Source: Flammeovirga pectinis
GTDB taxonomy: Bacteria; Bacteroidota; Bacteroidia; Cytophagales; Flammeovirgaceae
Length of the DNA stretch: 64,000 nucleotides
Direction of reading: 5' to 3'
NCBI RefSeq assembly: GCF_003970675.1
Contig: NZ_CP034562.1
Span: forward strand, 1,550,001-1,614,000
In this document: positions 54,269 to 64,000 of the stretch, piece by piece
Layout of the letters: every line of letters starts with the position of its first letter
Position numbering within the stretch: position 1 is the first letter of the stretch
Notes under the pieces: generated by a model
Databases searched by the model: none
Seen by the model: only the letters and a program-made list of their open reading frames with translations
What the model was told of the DNA's origin: nothing
Translations under genes and position numbers: made by a program

Positions 54269-57200
54269 ATGATGAAAAGAGTATTATTCTTACTCTCTTT
54301 TATCTTGTGTAGCATTTCTATGTCATTTGCACAAGAGAGAAGAGTAGAAGGTGTAATTTCTGATGCCAATGGCGATACAATGCCGGGCGCAACTGTACTT
54401 GTTGTAGGAACTACAATCGGTGCTGTTACAGATTTTAATGGACACTTCTCTATCAATGTTCCAGAAAGTGGAACACAACTACAAGCTAGACTTATCGGCT
54501 ACACTACTCAAATTGTAGAAATAGGTACACAATCAGTTATCAATCTTGTTATGCAAGAAGACGCCCAAGAACTTGATGAAGTTGTTGTTACGGCGTTAGG
54601 CATGGAGAAAGATAAAAAATCATTAGGTTACTCTGTTACAGAGGTAAAAGGAGATGATTTAAAAACAGCTGATAACAATATTCTAAGCTCTTTAAACGGT
54701 CAAGTTGCTGGTGTTCAAGTAACATCTTCTTCAGGTGCTGTTGGATCTTCTTCTCGTGTAGTAATTCGTGGTAACTCATCTTTAACAGGTGATAACCAAC
54801 CGTTATATGTAGTAGACGGTGTACCCGTGGATAACACATATAATTCAGGCAACACTTCTTCTGGAGGTGCAGATTTTGGTTCTCCTATCTCAGATATTAA
54901 CCCTGATGATATTGAGGCTATGACAGTATTGAAAGGACCAAACGCAGCTGCTTTGTACGGTTCTCGTGCGGTAAACGGTGCAATTATCATCACTACAAAA
55001 AAAGGTAAAGGTTCTAAAGGATTAGGTGTTTCTTTATCGAATACAACTACATTCCAAACACCTTTAATTTTACCAGATTACCAAAACACATACGGGCAAG
55101 GTTTAGGAGGTCAATTCTCTTTTGTAGATGGTAAAGGTGGTGGTACATTTGATGGTGTGGACGAATCTTGGGGTCCTAAAATGGATGTAGGCTTAATGGT
55201 GCCTCAATTCCATTCAAATGGAGAAGCAGTCCCATTTAATTCTAACCCAAATAATGTTAGAGATTTCTTCGAAACGGGTCACGTTTCTACATCGAACTTA
55301 TCTATTGCACATAGTAATGATGACACAAACGTACGTTTTAGCTTAATGTATTCAGATCAAAAAGGGATGTCACCTAATACAGGTCTTAATACATATAGTG
55401 CTTCAATGGCATTTGGTCATAAGATAAATGAAAAATTGAGATTTGATGCAAAAGCAACCTATTCTCATAGAGGAGCAGACAACCTACCTTCTCAAGGATA
55501 TGGTGCAAATAACGTAATGCAACAATTTGTATGGTTTGGTAGACAAGTTGATACAAACGAATTGAAGAACTATAAAAAGGCAGACGGTACGCCATATAAC
55601 TGGAACTACAACTACCACGATAACCCGTATTGGATTTCTTATGAAAATACGAATTCTCAACGCCGTGATCGTGTAAATGGTTATGCTTCTATGAAATATA
55701 ACTTTACAGATTATTTGAGTCTTCAAGTTAAAGGTGGTACAGATTTCTATTCTGAAAACCGTATGGCTAGAACTGCAAAATATTCTATCAACAACCCAAC
55801 AGGTGGTTTTACAGAAGAAAATTATTTTGTAAGTGAATCTAACTTCGATTTCCTTTTATCTTTCTCTAAAGATTTTGGTAACGATTGGAATGTATCTGCA
55901 AACGCAGGTGGTAACAATATGTACAGAAATTATAAGAGAGACGGTATGATTGTTACAGGTCTTGCTACTCCAGGTATTTATACACCTGCCAATGCAGTAG
56001 GACAAGTAGATGCATCAACTTACTTTGAAGAGCAAGTGATTAACTCGCTTTATGCAACTGCTTCTGTTGGTTTTAGAGATTACTTATTCATGGATGTTTC
56101 TGTGCGTAATGACTGGTCTTCTACATTACCTGCAGCAAACGATAGTTTCTTATATCCTGCAATCAACTTATCTTATGTATTTTCTGAGCATCTCGAAATG
56201 CCTGATTTTATTTCACAAGGTAAAGTTCGTGGTGGTTGGGCACAAGTGGGTGCATCTGCAAACCCTTATATGTTAAGTAATGTATACATGTCGCCATTAC
56301 CATGGGATGGAAATCCTATGTTTAAATACGATAATGTTCAAGCTAACCCTAATTTAAAACCTGAAACTACCAATGCGTGGGAGACTGGTTTAGAAATGGG
56401 CTTCTTAAATAACCGTTTAGGATTTGAAGCTGTTTACTATAAGAAAAATACTTTTGATCAAATTGTTCAAGCAGATGTATCTTCTACATCTGGATTTAGA
56501 TATTCTGCAATTAATGCTGGTGAAATTGAAAATAAAGGATTTGAATTCCTTTTATACGGTACGCCAATACAAACAGTAGATTTCCAATGGGATGTTTCAT
56601 TCAACTTTACAAGAAACATCAACACTGTTGTGTCTTTAGCTGATGGAGTAGACTCGTTTATTTTAGGTGATTATTGGGGTTTAACTACTGAAGCTCGTCC
56701 TGGTGAACAATTAGGTACTTTCTATGGTATTGCTTATCAAAGATCTCCTGAAGGTGATATTATAGTGGATGAAAGTGGTATTCCATTAAGAACAGATGAA
56801 AAAGAAGCATTAGGTTCTATCAACCCAGATTGGAGAGGTGGTATTCGTAACTCGATTACTTACAAAGGTTTCACACTATCTGCATTAATTGATATTCAAA
56901 AAGGCGGTAGCATCTTCTCTGTAACAAATATGTTCGGTGAGTATGCTGGTGTTCTTGAGTCTACTGCTGTAGATCGTGAAGCAGGTAGAAAAGTTGGTGT
57001 TGTACCTGATGGAAATGGTGGTTATAAACCAAACGAAGTTTCTGCGGATGCAATGGATTATTACTGGGGCTTATACGGTATTCATGAAGAGTATATTTAT
57101 GATGCTACATATGTAAAACTTGCTCAGTTATCTATTGGTTATAACGTTCCTCAAAAATGGTTAGGCAATACTGGTATCAAAGGTTTATATGTTGCTGCTG

Positions 57201-57349
57201 TAGGTAATGACCTTTGGATGATGTATAAAAATGCACCTAACATTGATCCTCAAGCAGGTTTCGGTGCAGGAATGTCTGGTCAAGGTTTCGAATTTGGTCA
57301 GTTACCAACTGCAAGAAGCTTTGGTTTTGATATCAAAATGAAATTCTAG
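54269..57349 (+). CDS. SusC/RagA-family TonB-linked receptor, copy 1
   Basis: A 1026-residue outer-membrane transporter: signal peptide 1-22 (SMSFAQ), carboxypeptidase-like domain about 24-110 (GATVLVVGTTIGAVTDFNG), the LDEVVVTALG link, plug about 115-225 (SSRVVIRGNSSLTGDNQPLY; VLKGPNAAALYGSRAVNGAI) and a barrel to FDIKMKF. It takes up oligosaccharides or peptides together with its SusD lipoprotein, encoded 51 bases later. No sigma/anti-sigma or glycoside hydrolase genes adjoin, so the substrate is not shown. Copy 2 (59892) is closely similar. Confidence 0.96.
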   Translation: MMKRVLFLLSFILCSISMSFAQERRVEGVISDANGDTMPGATVLVVGTTIGAVTDFNGHFSINVPESGTQLQARLIGYTTQIVEIGTQSVINLVMQEDAQELDEVVVTALGMEKDKKSLGYSVTEVKGDDLKTADNNILSSLNGQVAGVQVTSSSGAVGSSSRVVIRGNSSLTGDNQPLYVVDGVPVDNTYNSGNTSSGGADFGSPISDINPDDIEAMTVLKGPNAAALYGSRAVNGAIIITTKKGKGSKGLGVSLSNTTTFQTPLILPDYQNTYGQGLGGQFSFVDGKGGGTFDGVDESWGPKMDVGLMVPQFHSNGEAVPFNSNPNNVRDFFETGHVSTSNLSIAHSNDDTNVRFSLMYSDQKGMSPNTGLNTYSASMAFGHKINEKLRFDAKATYSHRGADNLPSQGYGANNVMQQFVWFGRQVDTNELKNYKKADGTPYNWNYNYHDNPYWISYENTNSQRRDRVNGYASMKYNFTDYLSLQVKGGTDFYSENRMARTAKYSINNPTGGFTEENYFVSESNFDFLLSFSKDFGNDWNVSANAGGNNMYRNYKRDGMIVTGLATPGIYTPANAVGQVDASTYFEEQVINSLYATASVGFRDYLFMDVSVRNDWSSTLPAANDSFLYPAINLSYVFSEHLEMPDFISQGKVRGGWAQVGASANPYMLSNVYMSPLPWDGNPMFKYDNVQANPNLKPETTNAWETGLEMGFLNNRLGFEAVYYKKNTFDQIVQADVSSTSGFRYSAINAGEIENKGFEFLLYGTPIQTVDFQWDVSFNFTRNINTVVSLADGVDSFILGDYWGLTTEARPGEQLGTFYGIAYQRSPEGDIIVDESGIPLRTDEKEALGSINPDWRGGIRNSITYKGFTLSALIDIQKGGSIFSVTNMFGEYAGVLESTAVDREAGRKVGVVPDGNGGYKPNEVSADAMDYYWGLYGIHEEYIYDATYVKLAQLSIGYNVPQKWLGNTGIKGLYVAAVGNDLWMMYKNAPNIDPQAGFGAGMSGQGFEFGQLPTARSFGFDIKMKF

Positions 57350-57352
57350 GAC

Positions 57353-57371
57353 ACTATATATAAAGTATAGT
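57353..57371 (+). repeat. Small hairpin between susC and susD, copy 1
   Basis: ACTATA (57353-57358) pairs with TATAGT (57366-57371) with no T run. It may lower or stabilise part of the transcript. Confidence 0.4.
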
Positions 57372-57400
57372 AACTGATAATCATTAATTAAGAATTCAAA

Positions 57401-59065
57401 ATGAAAAAATTCATTAAATATATATTTGCAGTAGTTGTGTTAATCAACATGACCTCTTGCTTCAAAAATTTCGATGAACTTCGTGAGAATCCAAACTACC
57501 CAAGCACAGTAGAGCCGGAAAGTTTGTTTGCGAACGTTCTTTATACAAACACAGGTAGTTTTTATGGTGCACAAGGTCAGTATTTTAATTTGACTGGAGC
57601 AGGACTATGGGGACAACAGTTTGCTAAAATTCAATACATAGACGAAGATTGGTACCAATACCGTGCGTCTGTAATGGATGAAAAATGGAAAAGAATGTAC
57701 TCTGGTATTTCGGGTACATCTAATTTAGCAGGCCTTTACGATTTAGAATTAGCAATTGCTGAAGTAAGAAATCGTAAAGCAGCTTATGAGTCAGATGGCA
57801 ATAGCCAAGGTGTTGCAGATGCTGAAGCACTAGAAGGAGCAATGCTTGTAGCTAAAGTTTATTTCTTCTCTGTAACTACAGATGTATGGGGTGATATACC
57901 TTATTCTGAAGCTTTTCAAACAATTGATTTAGGATTTGATCAAACAAACTTTCAGCCTACATACGATGCTCAAAAAGAAATTTATGATAATTTCTTTGAG
58001 GTATTAGAAGAGGCAAACACATTATTATCTAATAATGGGTCAATAGCGGCTGGATCAGATATTATTTACAGAGGTAATACAAGTAGATGGAGAATGTTAG
58101 CCAATTCTTTAGCCGCTAGATTGTATACAAGAATCTCAAAAGTTGATGCTACAAAATCTAGAGAAGGATTAGGTAAATTATTTACTGATAAGGGAACTTA
58201 TCCAATGTTTTCGGGCAATGAAGATGATGCGGAGTTAATCTATCTAGGTTCTCAACCTTATATGCAACCAATTTACTACAATGCATATATTGATAACAGA
58301 AATGATTTTGCAATTTCTGCAACTTTAATTGAGCTGTTAAAAGAGAATAATGATAAACGTTTATATGTTTATGCTCAACCTACGCAAGCTTCAATGACTA
58401 AACCTGATGATGCCGCTGATGATTGGAAGGCGAGCCCTGAATATGTAGGTCAAGAAAATGGTGTTCCAGCTTCAGAAGCTCCTGGTTTTACAGCAGTTTC
58501 TATGATTGGTAATCTTTATAGAGAACAACCAGCAGGTAAATCTTTCTGGATGACGTATTCTGAATTGAAGTTTATAGAAGCAGAAGCAGCTTTAAATGGT
58601 ATTGCAGGTGTTTCTGGAACTGTAGAAAGCTTAGTTAACGAAGGTATAGAAGCTTCATTTACAAAACAATATGCAGATGTAGAAGCTTATTCAGCTCCAA
58701 TTATACCTGTAGATGGAGATGTTGTTTCTGATCCTTTTACAGATGCTGCAATTGTAATTAATAATTTAGATTGGAGTAAAAATGGAGGAAAAGAAAGAGT
58801 AATTGCAGAGCAAAAGTACCTTTCTAACTTTACGAACGGACCAGAAGTATTTGCAGAGTTAAGAAGAACTGGATGGCCAGCAATCTCTGAGATTAGAGGG
58901 GGTACGGTGTACCAAGGAAAAGGTTTACCAAATAGATTCCCTTATCCGTTCTCAGAACAAACTACTAATTCAGCCAATTGGTCAGCTGCCTCTCAAGGTA
59001 TTAATGATACAATGTATGGTAAGAAAGTTTGGTTTGCTGAAAATTCTGAAGTGAATTATAAGTAG
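57401..59065 (+). CDS. SusD/RagB-family lipoprotein, copy 1
   Basis: A 554-residue surface lipoprotein with Cys20 (MTSC). NFDELRENPNYPS near the start, WGQQFAKIQYIDEDWYQYR, VTTDVWGDIPYSEAF and FIEAEAALNGI in the C-terminal half fit the SusD-like_2 branch, which has a TPR-rich fold. It captures ligand and hands it to the SusC channel of the preceding gene. A terminator follows at 59137. Confidence 0.95.
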   Translation: MKKFIKYIFAVVVLINMTSCFKNFDELRENPNYPSTVEPESLFANVLYTNTGSFYGAQGQYFNLTGAGLWGQQFAKIQYIDEDWYQYRASVMDEKWKRMYSGISGTSNLAGLYDLELAIAEVRNRKAAYESDGNSQGVADAEALEGAMLVAKVYFFSVTTDVWGDIPYSEAFQTIDLGFDQTNFQPTYDAQKEIYDNFFEVLEEANTLLSNNGSIAAGSDIIYRGNTSRWRMLANSLAARLYTRISKVDATKSREGLGKLFTDKGTYPMFSGNEDDAELIYLGSQPYMQPIYYNAYIDNRNDFAISATLIELLKENNDKRLYVYAQPTQASMTKPDDAADDWKASPEYVGQENGVPASEAPGFTAVSMIGNLYREQPAGKSFWMTYSELKFIEAEAALNGIAGVSGTVESLVNEGIEASFTKQYADVEAYSAPIIPVDGDVVSDPFTDAAIVINNLDWSKNGGKERVIAEQKYLSNFTNGPEVFAELRRTGWPAISEIRGGTVYQGKGLPNRFPYPFSEQTTNSANWSAASQGINDTMYGKKVWFAENSEVNYK

Positions 59066-59136
59066 CCCTAGATACTGTTTCATCTAAATATACCTCAAGA
59101 GTATTTTTTAGATTGATATAGAATGATTAGTAATAA

Positions 59137-59167
59137 AGAGGAGCCTTTTTAGGCCCCTCTTTTTTTT
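59137..59167 (+). terminator. Terminator after first susD
   Basis: A 10-bp stem with one A:C mismatch (59137-59146 with 59151-59160, arm AGAGGAGCCT, loop TTTT) is followed by seven T residues. Confidence 0.85.
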
Positions 59168-59891
59168 GTTTCAATAATTTATACTTGTTATAATTTTTAA
59201 CCTAAATGTTAATTTATGATAAAATAACAATTGACTTAACTTTCTTTTTAATTTGTATTTTTTGAAAAAACTTGATGTATCAACGTAATATATAACTAAC
59301 TATAAATTAACAGTATACACTACGTTGATTTTTAAAATTTAATTTCATTAAGAATAATAAATAACAAAGCACATGAGTTGTTTATAAGTGTAAATAGATT
59401 GATTGTCAATTGTTTGAGTTGCTAAAAATGTTAGAGACACTTTTCTTTACTTCTGTTAAAAAATTTTTGATTTATGATTGACTTCATTACAATTGTGAAG
59501 TGAACAATGTTAAAAGTAGATAGAGATTATCTATTTATAGGGTTCTTTTCATTAGAATCCGACCTAATTTAAGAGACAAAATACCTAATAGAATTTATCT
59601 AGCAAACAGATTTTATTACAACCTAATTTTTATAATTCTCAATAGTATAGCTGTTGATTTTTAAACTTTATAAGTAGATAACTATAAATAACAGCGTATT
59701 TTTTAACTGACCATATTGTGGTTGCAGCCACGTGAAATACTACGTCCTAGCTTTTGCTATGTGATGTAATATTAAACGAAGAGCAAATTCATAACAGGCA
59801 TTTTAAAATCACTGAAATTTATTGATAACTACTTAAGGATATTCGTGAGAGTATTCATTTTTTCCAATCAATTATTTATTAACAAATTATC
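59168..59891. other. 724-base leader and spacer before second susC
   Basis: AT-rich, with no ORF of note. It has a 9-bp inverted repeat (59279-59287 with 59321-59329, ATCAACGTA) followed by TTTT, a short GTGG/CCAC stem at 59718-59731, and a 6-bp stem with a GTGA loop (59839-59854) ahead of a T run only 32 bases before the ATG. I found no secure promoter. Confidence 0.4.
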
Positions 59892-62800
59892 ATGAAGAAA
59901 AGAGTACTTCAACTTCTCTTAATCTTTTTGGGACTGGCTTTTACAGCCTTAGCTCAGGAGAGAAAGATTGATGGCGTTGTAAAAGACGCAAATGGTGAGA
60001 CACTTCCTGGTGCCACTGTAATGATCGAAGGTACAACAATCGGTGCTGTTACAGACTTTAACGGTACCTTTGCAATTCAAGCTCCAGAAAGTGCTGTGAA
60101 TATTGTTGTTCGTCTAATCGGTTACACAACACAAAACGTAGCTATCGGAACTCAAGCAAAATTTGAGTTTGTAATGCAAGAAGACGTTGAACAACTCGAT
60201 GAAGTTGTTGTAACAGCTTTAGGTATCGAAAAAGATAAAAAATCACTTGGTTACTCTGTTACAGAAGTAAAAGGTGATGATTTAAAAGGTTCAGATTCTG
60301 GTGTTTTAAATAGTCTTAATGGTAAAGTTGCAGGTGTAATGGTAAATACTTCTTCGGGAGCTCCAGGTGCATCTTCTCGTATTACTATTCGTGGTAATTC
60401 ATCTTTAACAGGTAATAATCAACCGTTATTTGTAATTGATGGTGTACCTGTAGACAATACATACAACTCTGGTAATACATCTAGTGGAGGAACTGACTTC
60501 GGTTCGCCTATTAATGATATTAACCCAGATGATATTGAGTCAATGACTGTTTTGAAAGGACCAAACGCAGCCGCTTTATATGGTTCTCGTGCACAAAATG
60601 GTGCTATTGTAATTACAACAAAATCAGGTAAAGGTTCTGAAGGTTTAGGGGTTTCGTTGTCAAATAAAACAACTTTCCAAAATCCATTGATCTTACCAAA
60701 TTACCAAAACGAATATGGACAAGGTCTTAATGGTCAGTTCTCTTTTGTAGATGGTAAAAATGGTGGTGTTAATGATGGTGTTGATGAATCTTGGGGTCCT
60801 AAATTGGATGCTGGATTAATGATTCCTCAGTTTTATTCTAATGGTGAAGCTGCTCCTTGGGTTTCTTCTCCTAACAATGTAGAAGACTTTTTTGAAACTG
60901 GATACGTTTCTACTACAAACTTATCTATTCAAAATTCAACAGATAAGTCGAATGTACGTTTCTCTATGATGTATTCTGATCAAGAAGGTATGGTTCCAAA
61001 CACTGGGTTAGAAAATTATTCTGCTTCTTTAAACTTTGGTCATAAGATTTCGGATAATTTACAATTAGACTCTAAAATTACATATTCTAGAAGACAATCA
61101 GATAACTTACCTCAACAGGGTTACGGTGCAAATAACGTAATGCAACAATTTGTATGGGGTGGACGTCAGGTAGATTATAACTTATTAAAAGATTATAAGA
61201 AAGCAGATGGTACTCCTTATAACTGGAACTACAACTACCACGATAACCCTTATTGGATCTTAAACGAGAATACTAACTCACAATTAAGAGATCGTGTAAA
61301 TGGTTTTGCTTCTTTAAAATGGAACATCACAGACTACTTAAACTTTAAGGTGAAAGGTGGTACTGATTTATATACTGAAAACCGTTTGTCTAAGTCAGCA
61401 ATGTATTCAATTAATGACCCTGATGGTGGTTTTTATGAATCAAATTACTTTGTAAACGAAACAAACTTTGATTTCCTATTCTCGTTCTCTAAAGACTTTG
61501 GTGAAGATTGGAATGTTAACGCAAATGTGGGTGGTAACAACATGTACCGTGTAACAAAAACATCTTCTATGGAAGCATTTGGTTTAGCATCTCCGGGGGT
61601 GTATACACCTGCTAATGCTACTGGACAAATTGATGCTTACAGTGAGTTTACTGAAAAAATTATTAACTCATTATATGCTACTGCTTCGGTAGGTTTCAGA
61701 GATTACTTATTTGCTGATGTATCTGTTCGTAACGATTGGACATCAACATTACCTGTACAGAATAATTCATTCATGTATCCATCAGTGAACTTATCTTATG
61801 TATTCTCTGAGCACATGGATCTTCCAGAGTGGATTTCTAATGGTAAAATTAGAGGTGGATGGGCTGAAGTTGGTAATGATACAGACCCTTACAATACTAC
61901 AAACGTTTATACAAGTGGATTGCCTTATAATGGCTACCCAATGTTTAAATACGAAACTACTCAAGCTAATCCTGATTTAAGATCTGAAAGAACTCAATCT
62001 TGGGAAATTGGTTTAGATATGGGCTTCTTCAATAACCGTTTAGGATTTGAAGCTGCTTATTATGAGAAATCTACTTATGATCAAATTGTACCTGCTGACA
62101 TTTCTGCAGCTTCTGGATATAGGTATTCTTATATCAATGCAGGTCAGATTGATAACAATGGTTTTGAATTGATGATTTTTGCTACTCCTGTTCAAACAGA
62201 AGCAGTGACTTGGGATATTTCATTAAACTTTGCAAAAAACAAAAACAAAGTAGTGGAATTAGCAGAAGGTGTTGATTCATTTGTTTTAGGTGAATACTGG
62301 GGTTTAACTACAGAAGCTCGTCCTGGTGAAGAACTTGGTACTTTCTATGGTTATGCTTACCAGAGAGACGAACAAGGTAACGTAATGGTAGATGATAACG
62401 GTTATGCAATGAAAACTGATGAGAAACAAAAGTTAGGTTCTATCAACCCAGATTGGAGAGGTGGTATCCGTAACTCGGTAACTTATAAAGGGTTCACATT
62501 ATCTGCATTAATTGATATTTCTAAAGGTGGTGATATTTTCTCTGTAACAAACATGTTTGGTGAATATGCAGGTGTATTAGATGTAACTGCTGTTAACCGT
62601 GAAGCTGGTAGAGTTACAAATGGTGTTGGTGTAGACGGTACTCCAAATAACATTGTAGTACCAACTCAAGATTACTACCAATCATTATATGGTATTCATG
62701 AAGAATACATCTATGATGCTACTTATGTAAAATTAGCAGAATTGTCTCTTGCGTATAACATCCCTTCTACTTTTACCAAAAAGTATGGAATCCAAGGAAT

Positions 62801-62963
62801 GAGTGTTGCATTTGTAGGTAATAACTTATGGATGATTCATAGTAATGCTCCAAACATTGATCCTCAAGCTGGTTTTGGTACTGGTTTAGATGGTCAAGGA
62901 TTCGAATTCGGTCAATTACCATCGCCTAGAAGCTTTGGATTTGATATCAAAATGAGATTCTAA
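59892..62963 (+). CDS. SusC/RagA-family TonB-linked receptor, copy 2
   Basis: A 1023-residue paralogue of the gene at 54269, similar over its whole length (VLKGPNAAALYGSRAQNGAI; ITDYLNFKVKGGTDLYTENR; EYWGLTTEARPGEELGTFYG). Signal peptide 1-21 (ALAQER), carboxypeptidase-like domain, plug and barrel as in copy 1. The two copies differ most in loop segments, as expected if they select different ligands. A susD gene follows 83 bases later, with a hairpin between. Confidence 0.96.
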   Translation: MKKRVLQLLLIFLGLAFTALAQERKIDGVVKDANGETLPGATVMIEGTTIGAVTDFNGTFAIQAPESAVNIVVRLIGYTTQNVAIGTQAKFEFVMQEDVEQLDEVVVTALGIEKDKKSLGYSVTEVKGDDLKGSDSGVLNSLNGKVAGVMVNTSSGAPGASSRITIRGNSSLTGNNQPLFVIDGVPVDNTYNSGNTSSGGTDFGSPINDINPDDIESMTVLKGPNAAALYGSRAQNGAIVITTKSGKGSEGLGVSLSNKTTFQNPLILPNYQNEYGQGLNGQFSFVDGKNGGVNDGVDESWGPKLDAGLMIPQFYSNGEAAPWVSSPNNVEDFFETGYVSTTNLSIQNSTDKSNVRFSMMYSDQEGMVPNTGLENYSASLNFGHKISDNLQLDSKITYSRRQSDNLPQQGYGANNVMQQFVWGGRQVDYNLLKDYKKADGTPYNWNYNYHDNPYWILNENTNSQLRDRVNGFASLKWNITDYLNFKVKGGTDLYTENRLSKSAMYSINDPDGGFYESNYFVNETNFDFLFSFSKDFGEDWNVNANVGGNNMYRVTKTSSMEAFGLASPGVYTPANATGQIDAYSEFTEKIINSLYATASVGFRDYLFADVSVRNDWTSTLPVQNNSFMYPSVNLSYVFSEHMDLPEWISNGKIRGGWAEVGNDTDPYNTTNVYTSGLPYNGYPMFKYETTQANPDLRSERTQSWEIGLDMGFFNNRLGFEAAYYEKSTYDQIVPADISAASGYRYSYINAGQIDNNGFELMIFATPVQTEAVTWDISLNFAKNKNKVVELAEGVDSFVLGEYWGLTTEARPGEELGTFYGYAYQRDEQGNVMVDDNGYAMKTDEKQKLGSINPDWRGGIRNSVTYKGFTLSALIDISKGGDIFSVTNMFGEYAGVLDVTAVNREAGRVTNGVGVDGTPNNIVVPTQDYYQSLYGIHEEYIYDATYVKLAELSLAYNIPSTFTKKYGIQGMSVAFVGNNLWMIHSNAPNIDPQAGFGTGLDGQGFEFGQLPSPRSFGFDIKMRF

Positions 62964-63000
62964 GAGTGTTATCACTCATCAGATATAAATAGTTAAATGG

Positions 63001-63028
63001 TGTTGGAGAGGAGCAATCTTCTCCAACA
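63001..63028 (+). repeat. Hairpin between susC and susD, copy 2
   Basis: A perfect 9-bp stem (63001-63009 with 63020-63028, TGTTGGAGA) with a 10-base loop and no T run, in the same position as the hairpin of copy 1. It may set susC/susD dosage. Confidence 0.55.
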
Positions 63029-63046
63029 AGAAAAACTGAAGGAATA

Positions 63047-64000
63047 ATGAAAAAATCAATAATATATATAGCATTAATCATCATGGCTTTTGGAACAACA
63101 TCTTGTTTCAAAAACTTTGAAGATATGCAAGTAAACCCTAACTACCCAACAGATGTAGATCCGGGTAGTTTATTTGCCAACGCAACATTCTCTAGAATTG
63201 GTGGTATTTATGGTGTTCAAGCAGAAGACTTTAATTTAACTGGTGCAGGTTTATGGGCACAACAGTTTGCTAAAATTCAATATATCGATGAAGATTGGTA
63301 CGAATACAGATCTAATGTAGTGGACGGCTACTGGAAGTACATGTATTCTGGTTCTTCATCAAATGGTTCTGGTTCATTATACGAATTAGAATTAGCCTTA
63401 AAAAAGACGCAAGATTTGAAAGAAGCGTTAATGGCTGAAGCTAATCGTGATGAAAAAGCAATTGCAGATGCAGAGGCAATGGAAGGTGCTATGTTAGTAG
63501 TTCGTTCTTATTTATTCTCGGTAATGACAGATGTTTGGGGTGATATTCCTTATTCTGAAGCATTGAAAACCGTTGCTTTAGGTTATGAGTCTACAATTAC
63601 TCAACCTAAATATGATGCACAAAAAGACATTTATACTGATTTGTTTAACCGTTTATCAGAAGCAAACGAGTTATTATCACACGGTGGTAATGTAGACACG
63701 CAAGCGGATATGATTTATGGTGGTGACACTCAGAAATGGCAAAAATTTGCGAACTCTTTAGCAGCTAGATTATATATCCATATTTCTAAGGTAGATCAAG
63801 CAACAGCTCAAAGTGGTTTAGAATTGATTTTTGCAAACCCAGCTAAATACCCTGTATTTACTTCTATTGAAGATGATGCAATGTTAACTTATGCGGGTAC
63901 GCAACCTTATGAGCACCCATTCTTTGAAAACTACGTACGTGATGCACGTGATGATCATGCAATGTCTTATACTATGGTAAACATGATGAAAGACCGTAAA
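63047..64000 (+). CDS. SusD/RagB-family lipoprotein, copy 2 (truncated by window end)
   Basis: ATG at 63047 opens 318 codons without a stop to base 64000. Cys20 (GTTSC) follows a signal peptide; FKNFEDMQVNPNYPTDV, WAQQFAKIQYIDEDWYEYR and VMTDVWGDIPYSEALK closely match copy 1. The 3' end lies beyond the window. It pairs with the second susC. Confidence 0.95.
   Translation, partial: MKKSIIYIALIIMAFGTTSCFKNFEDMQVNPNYPTDVDPGSLFANATFSRIGGIYGVQAEDFNLTGAGLWAQQFAKIQYIDEDWYEYRSNVVDGYWKYMYSGSSSNGSGSLYELELALKKTQDLKEALMAEANRDEKAIADAEAMEGAMLVVRSYLFSVMTDVWGDIPYSEALKTVALGYESTITQPKYDAQKDIYTDLFNRLSEANELLSHGGNVDTQADMIYGGDTQKWQKFANSLAARLYIHISKVDQATAQSGLELIFANPAKYPVFTSIEDDAMLTYAGTQPYEHPFFENYVRDARDDHAMSYTMVNMMKDRK

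Overview
The window is AT-rich chromosomal DNA of a member of the Bacteroidota, most likely a marine cytophagalean such as Flammeovirga or a relative. The evidence is two SusC/SusD pairs, TonB-dependent receptors with carboxypeptidase-like N-terminal domains, an OmpA protein with PD40 repeats, a Reg_prop/Y_Y_Y regulator, the DUF4856-imelysin-HTTM iron cluster, lipoproteins ending their signals at Cys, and promoters of the TTTG-n21-TAnnTTTG type in front of both tRNA-His genes. The genus is inference. No insertion sequence, prophage or CRISPR array was seen.

Bases 1-10,500 begin with the end of a DUF4384-like protein. Then comes the most unusual locus: two divergent gene sets (4 leftward, 4 rightward) holding three ATP-grasp proteins, a GCS2-type carboxylate-amine ligase, a class I glutamine-amidotransferase-like protein, an M17 leucyl aminopeptidase and two esterase proteins with three esterase domains in all. 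This looks like a dedicated pathway that makes, trims and releases a small peptide, amide or ester-linked product. One ATP-grasp protein carries a histone-H1-like Lys/Ala tail of about 60 residues.

Bases 10,500-17,100 hold lrgB/lrgA, a small orphan protein, an OmpA/PD40 envelope protein, a one-frame fusion of a histidine phosphatase to a DEAD-box RNA helicase, and a DoxX membrane protein. Bases 17,200-22,900 hold a TonB receptor convergent with a light-repair operon: a DUF2805 protein, a photolyase/cryptochrome and an FeS-BCP-type photolyase homologue that has lost most cluster cysteines.

Bases 23,000-35,200 are mostly housekeeping: pta-ackA, ridA, an Hpt protein with a sigma-54 activator, an alpha carbonic anhydrase, aspartate kinase, an amidase, an Lrp regulator and an M28 peptidase. 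Bases 35,200-47,700 hold a membrane-spanning one-component regulator, a HAD phosphatase, enolase, the iron-type operon (DUF4856, imelysin, HTTM, TonB receptor) and a TetR regulator.

Bases 47,800-64,000 hold a candidate structured small RNA, a large golvesin/amidase-type secreted protein, dihydroorotase, two near-identical tRNA-His transcription units, a tiny secreted basic protein and two paralogous SusC-SusD pairs with long leaders; the second SusD runs off the end.
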